Below, piece after piece: positions 56,401 through 64,000 of a stretch of 64,000 nt of DNA. A model generated the notes under the pieces. It saw only the letters and a list, made by a program, of their open reading frames with translations. It ran no database searches and had not been told where the DNA came from. Every line of letters begins with the position of its first letter. Position 1 is the stretch's first letter. The position numbers and the translations under genes were made by a program. The stretch is from Gordionus sp. m RMFG-2023 (Eukaryota; Nematomorpha; Gordioida; Chordodea; Parachordodidae): assembly GCF_954871325.1 (NCBI RefSeq), contig NC_088779.1:17610846-17674845 (forward strand), given 5' to 3'.

Positions 56401-58269
56401 CAGGCGCGTACGCAGGAATTTGGTCTGGGGGGATAATAAATTTTTTAAGAAATAATATTTTTAATTAAAAATACTAAGCATAAATTTATTAGGATTAATA
56501 ACTTTTCTAATACACAATTTTAAACTAATGTGAATTAAAAAAATTATATATATAAACCGGCATTTAAATGTGAATCATAAAATATAAAGTGAATATAACC
56601 CACGATATGAATCACTTAAATGACCCAAAATTGAAATTTGAATTTTTTGAGCTTTTAAAATATATAAAGTATAAAAAATTTAAATGTTGTAAATATAAAT
56701 TAATACACAAAAAGTTTCTTAGGAATAATTGTATTTTGTATGTTTTGAGCTAATTTTTCAATTATCAATCCTTGCTTGGCGTTAAATGTCTATGAATATT
56801 CAAAAGATCCAAATCATTCAATCTACTTTCAGATGTTGTATTTCTTAGGTATGTTTTTCACAGACTTGCAGGCCCGGCCCCCGAGCCGGACCGTATTTTA
56901 ATTTTTTTAAATATACCCGGGCCGGGCTCGTAATTTTTTTTTTTAAAAACACCCGGGCTGGGCCTGAAAATTTTTTAAGAAAAAATATCCGAGCTGAGTT
57001 GTATATTTTAAAACCAAATATTTGAAATCGCCATTATTAGCTATAAATATCAAAAATATATATAATTTATTTTAAAAAATTCGGGCTGGGCCAGCCGGGC
57101 CGGGCCTGAAAATTTTTTTAAAAAAAACCCGGGCCGGAAAAAATTTTTAAAAAAAATCTGGGCCTGGTCCTGCAAATGGTACCTCTGCAAGGCTCTGTTA
57201 TTCTTCTTAAAAAAGTGAAGGTTCTCTCATTAGTTTACTAAAGAGCTGCTAATATATATATAACCATTTTAATAATTGGGAGTATAATCTAAAATGTGTT
57301 TGAAATAAAAGCATCCATAGCATTTTTTGGGACTGTATCAACCATAGTTAATCTTTTAATCAAAGTTATTCAGCTAATAAGGCATCATAAGATATTTTAA
57401 CATCTTCATGATAAAAATATAACAAATATTTATATTTTTTTTCTATCACCATATGAAAAAGGTTGGGAGAGGGGACATTTGTTTTAATACTCTTCTACTG
57501 ATCCTATATTAATGTTTTGATGATGAGCTTGCTTGCTGCAAGTCGAGGGGGACAAATATTTAACACGTATAGCTCTGCTTTTGACTCAACAATAACATAT
57601 AAAATATGAAATTCTTCAACAACACTAGCTCTATTTCCTTGAGTTCTAATAAAATGCTCTCCGCTATTCTCATCTTCTTAATCAAGTCAATGTTATGTTT
57701 TTGAAAAGTATTACATAAAATAGTTGTATAATTAAATAATACATTCTAATGAGAAAAAAAATTTGGAATAAGTATTGAATCCAATAATTTTCTTGCTTCT
57801 GAGGAAATATTTCTTTCAAGCCATTTTGATATTTCAGTAATAGCATTAATAATCAGCTCTTCTAACTCCAAAATAGCTGTTACTGTGGCGGAGACTCGAT
57901 CTCGTTGGACAAGCTTGCAATTTTTTTCTCCCTGTTGGACAAGGAGTTTCAGAGATAATTATTATTTTATTAGAAATTTAGATAAATATTACGCCACTAA
58001 AATTTGAAAATAATAGGTAAATTACGCCAAGGAAAACTTGAAATCGAAATTGATTGATAAAATAACTTAGTAGATGAATGTGATAAATAAATGTAATTAA
58101 ATATATATATATATATATTATATATATGTATATATGAGATAAGAATAAATATTAACAAATATAAATTAAATTAACAATAATATTTTTGAAAAATATAATC
58201 CGGCATCTGCATTTTTTGGCTTTGGGGGGGGGGGGGGATTTGTCCCCCCCCCCGCTGCGTACGCGCCTG
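56401..58269 (-). mobile_element. hAT element, CAGGCGCGTA family, with nested MITE
   Basis: Ends CAGGCGCGTACGCAG and CTGCGTACGCGCCTG are perfect 15-bp inverted repeats. Flanks GCTCTGGT (56393-56400) and GCTCTCGT (58270-58277) agree at seven of eight bases. On the minus strand at about 57650-57530 the ZMYM1-like fragment reads RASVVEEFHILYVIVESKAE, then NICPPRLAASKL, homologous to the VESKAKFYDIILIKPRLAP segment of the 51950 element. Runs of 12 or more G and of C lie just inside the right end. Confidence 0.9.
56861..57197. mobile_element. CGGGCC-family MITE nested in the hAT element
   Basis: Ends CAGACTTGCAGGCCCGG and CCTCTGCAAGGCTCTG are imperfect inverted repeats. At least eight CCGGGC-type words are spaced by A/T runs on both sides of the core TGAAATCGCCATTATTAGC. 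No convincing 8-bp duplication. Confidence 0.7.
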
Positions 58270-58277
58270 GCTCTCGT

Positions 58278-59248
58278 TAAAACCGTTAACATATGTGTAT
58301 ATATTTTTATAATATTTATCCAATGACATATGTCATTGTATTTATCATTTTAGACAGCTGTTTTCCGTTATTTTGTCGCATAATCTTTTTTATAGTAAAA
58401 AGGTATTCATTCACAAACAAGTGTTATGGATTTGGAGGCATAAATTATTATATTTGGGGCAAAATTTCAATATATATTTAATAATTTAGACATAACACTA
58501 CTAAATTAATCTACAAAAATTCTTTCCTTTATTTCACACTCATTTATCTACAAAATAATTAACTTTTTTAGCCTATTGAAGTTAATTGATAAATAATTTC
58601 TTATAATTCAAAATTAAATTAATTTTAAAATTTTATTTTGCCTTGGCAAGGGTAAATTTAACCATATATTTCAGAAACCTACAGTGAATGCAAAAGGTGG
58701 TATGATTTTAAAGAAGACAGCTTAAAAAGAATAATAAATTACAAATCTAAGCTGTTTAAATCCGGAAATCTTAATTTGATAGAAATAGCCAAATAATAGA
58801 TAAAAGGACCTTAATTCTTATTAGGAAAATATAACATTAGAAATGAAGGATTGAAAATTAGCACAAACAAATTACACACTGACTTTTCATAAAATTTTAA
58901 TGAGGACTTTTCATAAAATTTTAACAGCAAGGCTGGGAAAATTAAAAAAAAAATTTATTATGGGCTGGACTGCACAAATTCTAAACAGGGTTACTATGAC
59001 TGGGCTTTGCTTTTTATATACTATTTAGATACAAAAGGAAGGGCTATTGCAAATTAAATTATACAAATTTCATAGAATAGAATTTTCAATAGGATTATGA
59101 TGCTGTATTATATATTGGATTGGGCTAATATTTTTTTAAAAGCCAATCCAATATCTTTCTTGTTCTGGGTTATTTTATTATTGTATATATAATTTTTTTT
59201 ATTTTATAAATAATGAATTGAACCAATATATATTTTATTTATTACCAG
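58278..59248. other. Upstream of the SLC12A9-like exon
   Basis: AT-rich. At about 59112-59155 a perfect stem (ATTGGATTGGGCT with AGCCAATCCAAT) is present. No upstream exon of the transporter was identified. Confidence 0.4.
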
Positions 59249-59816
59249 ACAAAAAAGACTGTTTAAACAAATGATTGAAACCAAAGCATCAAATATTGAA
59301 TACTCAATTAATGATATAATAGCAAATCCTTCAAATGATAATATATCAAACCAAACTTTCCCATCAACTGATTTATTAGATGAAAAATCATCTGAGACCA
59401 TATCATTTAAGATGACTAATAAAACCTTTGGTTCCACTAAAGATTCCCCCCTTTTTCCTGCATTTTCAAATTATCATTTTAATCTTGGTTTTAGTTCCAA
59501 TGCTGATGACAAAAATCCACTAGTAGCAAATATGACAGAAGAAAGATATCCAACCTCTACATATACAATACAAACAATACCTAATATTTCCCAAAATAAT
59601 ATTTATAATAATAATAATTTTAAAGAGAATGATAATTCAAATAATGTAGGTGATAAAAGAAAGTTGCTTTCTACAATATCCGGGGTTTTTAGCCCTGTAG
59701 CCTTATCAATGTTTAGTGTTTTACTCTTTTTAAGATTGGGATTTGTAGTGGGTCAAGCTGGTCTTGCACAATCTATCATGCTATATATGCTCACATATTT
59801 TATACTACTAACTACA
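59249..59816 (+). CDS. SLC12A9: SLC12A9-like cation-chloride cotransporter family, first coding exon
   Basis: SLC12A9 belongs to the cation-chloride cotransporter family; its own substrate is not settled. The first in-frame ATG is at 59271, but the frame is open back to a possible acceptor (TTATTTATTACCAG at 59248), so an upstream exon may exist. The first 130 residues are a polar Ser/Asn-rich cytoplasmic tail. Then follow RKLLSTISGVFSPVALSMFS, VLLFLRLGFVVGQAGL (first membrane segment) and MLYMLTYFILLTT (start of the second). The phrase LFLRLGFVVGxAGL followed by YFIL is the SLC12A9 signature rather than NKCC or KCC. The exon ends at a GTAAAT donor. The expected next residues (ATNGAVQGGGAYFMISR-like) are not found before 64000, so the next intron exceeds 4.1 kb or the copy is truncated. 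Confidence 0.85.
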
Positions 59817-59979
59817 GTAAATTATTTTATAAATATATACTTAACATTTTGAAAATAATTAATTAATATTAATAATGATTGATAATAAACCAACTTGTAG
59901 ATATAAATTTAATTTCTCTCTTTTAAATAACAATAAAAACTCAAAAATGATCACCTCTTCATGTTTAGCACCTTGTTAT

Positions 59980-60794
59980 AGTAACAAACTTTTGATAAAT
60001 ATCAAAATCAACTATATTGTTCTCAATATATTGATATCTATATTTTTAATTTTTGAAAGGGAATTATATTTTAAATAATATTTGAACATATAGATATAAT
60101 CAACAAATTATTCAACACAATTTGATTGACTAAAAATATATAAATGCTGCTTTTTTAGGCATAAAAAATAATTTTATTAAAAAATATTATGATTTATTTT
60201 ATTGATAATAAACCAAAAAAAATACATTTAAACTTTTTTGAAATTTTAAAAATTAAATTTTTTTTCAGACACAAAATAAATAACCATTTTATTCTAAAGG
60301 TCTTCAATAAGGCCAATATACCTTTTATTCTGGATTTAATAGGATTTTTCAATGATAATTCCAAAAGACTAGATGATAAAACCCTGGTCCAATAGTGTCC
60401 TTCCCACCTGGGCTACACCTACATCAAAGTTCGACAATTCTCATCAAGCATTAGCATGCCAAATCCTAAAAAAATATTCAGACCATATCAATGTAATTTT
60501 TGTCTCCATTGCTATCAATACTTAAGGAATCTTTGGCAAAGAGGCTTTTTAATCAAAATTCCAGGGACATAATAAATCACAATGAATGATTTTAATTCCA
60601 TTTTTAGAATTGTTCTTCTAATTTCTTCAGCGACTCCTTTCTTGGGTGATCATCCATCCAATTCGTTTTAATACCCTTATTTAATTTATCCTTTCTAGTT
60701 CATTATTTTTATTAATTCTTTTAGCAATTATTTTATATTTTTAATTAATACATTTTTACTAGTTTGCTGCAAATAATAACTTATTTACTTTTTG
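59980..60794 (+). repeat. Tandem duplication, copy 1 (815 bp)
   Basis: Begins AGTAACAAACTTTTGATAAA and ends TTATTTACTTTTTG. It contains a 68-codon frame (from 60189) that is preserved in copy 2. The start of copy 1 is also the tail of a short frame after the transporter exon. Function unknown. Confidence 0.9.
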
Positions 60795-61610
60795 AGTAAC
60801 AAACTTTTGATAAATATCAAAATCAACTATATTGTTCTCAATATATTGATATCTATATTTTTAATTTTTGAAAGGGAATTATATTTTAAATAACCAATAT
60901 TTGAACATATAGATATAATCAACAAATTATTCAACACAATTTGATTGACTAAAAATATATAAATGCTGCTTTTTAGGCATAAAAAATAATTTTATTAAAA
61001 AATATTATGATTTATTTTATTGATAATAAACCAAAAAAAATACATTTAAACTTTTTTGAAATTTTAAAAATTAAATTTTTTTTCAGACACAAAATAAATA
61101 ACCATTTTATTCTAAAGGTCTTCAATAAGGCCAATATACCTTTTATTCTGAATTTAATAGGATTTTTCAATGATAATTCCAAAAGACTAGATGATAAAAC
61201 CCTGGTCCAATAGTGTCCTTCCCACCTGGGCTACACCTACATCAAAGTTCGACAATTCTCACCAGGCATTAGCATGTTAAATCCTAAAAAAATATTCACC
61301 ATATCAATGTAATTTTTGTCTCCATTGCTATCAATACTTAAGGAATCTTTGGCAAAGAGGCTTTTTAATCAAAATTCCAGGGACACAATAAATCACAATG
61401 AATGATTTTAATTCCATTTTTAGAATTGTTCTTCTAATTTCTTCAGCGACTCCTTTCTTGGGTGATCATCCATCCAATTCGTTTTAATATCCTTATTTAA
61501 TTTATCCTTTCTAGTTCGTTATTTTTATTAATTCTTTTAGCAATTATTTTATATTTTTAATTAATACATTTTTACTAGTTTGCTGCAAATAATAACTTAT
61601 TTACTTTTTG
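60795..61610 (+). repeat. Tandem duplication, copy 2
   Basis: Directly abuts copy 1, with the same start and end. About a dozen or more substitutions and small indels separate the copies, for example one Asp-to-Asn change in the shared 68-codon frame (from 61007). A recent head-to-tail duplication inside what is probably the transporter's intron. Confidence 0.92.
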
Positions 61611-61830
61611 TAGATGCATTTTTTAGAATTTAAAGAAAAAATTTTGCCAGTTACCTTTAAAGTTACTTTAACTTAGTTACTTTTTGTAGATGCATTTTTT
61701 AGAATTTAACGAAAAAATTTGCCAGTTACCTTTAAAGTTACTTTAACTTAGTTACTTTTTGTAGATGCATTTTTTAGAATTTAACGAAAAAATTTGCAAG
61801 TTACCTTTAAAGCTACTTTATGATTTGCCA
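61597..61830 (+). repeat. 75-bp tandem repeat, three copies
   Basis: TAGATGCATTTTTTAGAATT starts at 61611, 61687 and 61762. Each unit continues through CAGTTACCTTTAAAG to CTTTAACTTAG. The last unit diverges after GTTACCTTTAAAGCTACTTT. Confidence 0.92.
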
Positions 61831-61860
61831 AATTTCAAATTAGTTATTAAATGTATGTCT

Positions 61861-62030
61861 CAAAGTTGTTAAGGAGCGGCGCTGCAGTAAGGTACATTTT
61901 TTAAAAACACATGGAGCGCCCCGCCTTTTTAAAATTGGGTAGCGGGAGTGGGAGCTAGCTCCTTTTAAGGCTGGAGTGGAGGAGCGCCGCTCCACCGCTC
62001 CTTTAAATTTAATGTATAAATTAAATTATG
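61861..62030 (+). mobile_element. Solo left end of the GGAGCG hAT family
   Basis: CAAAGTTGTTAAGGAGCGG to CCGCTCCTTTAAATTTAATG matches the left 165 bp of 9377-10393, including the GGAGCG word array. The right terminus (TTAACAACTCTG) is absent downstream. Confidence 0.75.
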
Positions 62031-62393
62031 TAAATACTTTATAAAGAAACTTAAGTAGCCTATTACTTTTCAAAGTAATTTTTAACACACTAATTTTACA
62101 ATATTTATAATTTTTTTAGCCACCTTTTTAAAAAATTTTCAATTCTATTTTATCGTAATCGAAAATTAGAATTGGATTGGATATTAAATCACAAAAAAAA
62201 TATTTGGAATCATTGACAAAATATATATATTAATAATAGAAATATGTTTTAAAATTATATAATTGTTTTATAAAACTATTATTTAATTCATAAGAACATC
62301 TAAAAGGGAAAACAAGGTAACGTTAAAAATTAAATTTAAGAAAAATTGATTGATTAAATTTGCACAAAATAAAGAGGGGAAGAGTAATTTTTT

Positions 62394-62455
62394 TAGGCTG
62401 TGCCGATCCACATTGATCCGATATTGCTTTAAACCCGATCCTATACTGATTTTTC
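62394..62455 (+). mobile_element. CCGATC-word transposon end
   Basis: TAGGCTGTGCCGATCCACAT, then GATCCGATATTG and CCCGATCCTATACTG, resembling the left end at 43814. Confidence 0.5.
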
Positions 62456-63207
62456 ACAAACCCCTTTTGAATCAAATGTAATTAAGAAATCAGTATTTTT
62501 TATTCGAAAAATCGAATTATGCATTTAATTTTTTTATTTCTACAATTAAGACTATAATTAAAAAATATATATTTAATAATATATCCATTTTATGTTGGTA
62601 TGAATTATAAAATTGTAATATTTGATATATAAAACTAAATATATTAGATTTTTAAAAATAAATATGAGAGGCTCTAGATTTTCTGGCAATAAGCTTCTAC
62701 GATATGGACTATCTATATCCCCCTGCTGCAAAATTATCTTTGTCTTTTGTTAAATATTTTTATAATTCAGATACGATAATGTAAAAAAATTCTTTTATTT
62801 AATATGAATAATAAATTTGACGTTATTATTTAAAAAGATTTAAAATAAATAAAATTTTGTGTGTTCCTTTCTGTTTTTATAAAAAACTTTTAAAATACTA
62901 TAAATCGGGTATGACGTAAATACTCATTGGTAAAAAATAATCAATCAAAATTTGATTATATAATCTTTTTTTTAAAATAATTTTCAGAAACCTTTTTTGA
63001 ATGTGCATAAATCAATTTTTAATTAAATAAAAAATTGAGATTATATATTAAATAATTTATATCTACACTTAATATTATTGGAAAGAAATATATTTACTGG
63101 CTTATTATTACAATTATTTTATTTTTCAATTTTAAAATTTTGCAAATATATATCCATAAGAGGGCGTTAAATTGATATATATGAATATATCCGTATCAGG
63201 TCAATTC
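62456..63207. other. Non-coding interval
   Basis: AT-rich with no gene or element seen. Confidence 0.3.
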
Positions 63208-63522
63208 AGCAAAACTTTAATCGCGAAACACTTTTTTGCGAAACTTTTATCGCGAATGTCGTTTATCCCGAAAAGTTTTTATAGCGAAGGTAAAACCGCG
63301 AAACCAATTTTGCGAATTTATCTCCGCGAAACATTTATAGCGAAGACAATGTAGCGAAGCCATTGTCGCGAATTTATTTCCACGAAACCTTAACCGCGAA
63401 TTTATTAGAACTACATTTTAGCGAAACATTTTACGCGAACACTTTATCGCGAATATGTTTGCGCGAAGTCATTATCGCGAGCGCATTACCGCGAAACAAT
63501 AAATATATTGCGAATGCATTTA
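63208..63522 (+). repeat. 14-bp GCGAA minisatellite, about 21 units
   Basis: Units start GCGAA and are mostly 14 bp (for example GCGAAACATTTATA, GCGAACACTTTATC, GCGAAGTCATTATC). The second half is a variable T-rich stretch, usually closing in TC, CC or TA, so that TCGCGA is formed at many joints. Three units are longer (about 17-25 bp). An open frame through it is a by-product of the repeat. Confidence 0.95.
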
Positions 63523-63658
63523 TTTAAAATAAAACAACATATTATTTAATATTTGATGTTTTTAATAAAAAATGATATGCTACTATTGTATATTATTTTT
63601 GTTACAATTTATTAGTGATTTTCACGCCCAAGATTTTAAGTAAAAATATATCTTGAAG

Positions 63659-64000
63659 TAGAGGTGGGCGCGGGCCGTGAAATTACGCGTGACCCATCGT
63701 GTCACGGTGGGTCACGGCGTGAGTTTGAATAAATTTTAAATTCCAAAGCGTGACTAGGCGTGACAGGCCTTCCCAAAATTTTCCCCGGGCGTGATCGGGC
63801 GTGAACATAAATTTCCCGTGAATCACGGAAATTTTAATTTTTAAAATTGTTTTTTTATAAATATAAATTTGCAATTTTTTTAATTATATATTTGCAATTT
63901 TTTAATTATATTATATATTTTCTTATTTAATTTAGTTCTTTTTTAAAAAAGAATATTTTATGAAAACTAAAAATCTTCCGCATTTTATAAACAACATCCT
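63659..64000 (+). mobile_element. Left end of a GCGTGA-word hAT-like element
   Basis: Starts TAGAGGTGGGCGCGGGCCG, then repeats GCGTGAC, GTCACGG, GGGCGTGA and CGTGAATCACGG through about 63825 before plain AT-rich sequence. It runs off the window. Confidence 0.6.

Noticed and set aside
59875-60078. 67-codon frame after the SLC12A9 exon as a further transporter exon
   Set aside because: It does not resemble the expected second and third membrane segments, and its end lies in the tandem duplication.
63172-63354. 60-codon frame across the GCGAA minisatellite
   Set aside because: The 14-bp repeat opens frames by chance; the predicted peptide follows the repeat.

Overview
The window is a very AT-rich (roughly three quarters A+T by eye) piece of an animal genome. 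The animal assignment rests on three gene families that can be read in it: an integrin beta subunit N-terminus (PSI domain and the start of the beta-I domain), a class I myosin of the MYO1D type, and an SLC12A9-type cation-chloride cotransporter family member. Genes are spliced. Introns fall into two size classes: tiny ones of about 36 to 62 nt with GTAAGT-, GTAAAT- or GTTAAT-like donors and TTTAG or TATAG acceptors, and huge ones (up to 6.8 kb) filled with transposon debris. I cannot name the species. Very short introns would fit a mesozoan-like or other compact-gene animal, but the transposon load would not be typical of a compact genome.

Layout. 1-5.7 kb: a higher-order satellite whose monomers carry the palindrome TGACAATTGTCA, present as two arms in opposite orientation around a hAT transposase C-terminus. 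5.7-10.5 kb: decayed hAT elements, one nested inside another. 11.5-12.1 kb: first five exons of an integrin beta gene on the minus strand; its remaining exons were not found and would lie beyond position 1 or be lost. 12.6-15 kb: a LINE remnant and MITEs. 16.2-40.4 kb: a complete 24-exon class I myosin gene on the plus strand, head to head with the integrin gene, about 916 residues, with a full motor and IQ region but a short charged tail in place of the usual TH1 domain. Its long introns hold a LINE split by a hAT element, a TA-flanked element, several hAT MITEs with 8-bp duplications, and a palindromic LTR retroelement that was itself hit by a LINE leaving a 19-bp duplication. 40.4-47.7 kb: transposons and one long inverted repeat. 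47.7-49.9 kb: seven exons of an unrecognised gene. 50-58.3 kb: three hAT elements with G-run termini. 59.2-59.8 kb: first coding exon of the SLC12A9-like gene, followed by an 815-bp tandem duplication, a 75-bp tandem repeat, a 14-bp GCGAA minisatellite and the left end of another hAT-like element at the window edge.

The recurring theme is the hAT superfamily. At least eight insertions can be delimited by 8-bp target-site duplications that I could read on both sides, and most families carry, just inside their termini, an array of a G/C-rich word that is private to the family (GGAGCG, CGGGCC, GGTTCGG, CCGATC, GCGTGA). The genes do not form a pathway together; integrin beta and a class I myosin both act at the membrane-actin interface, but their adjacency alone does not show a functional link.
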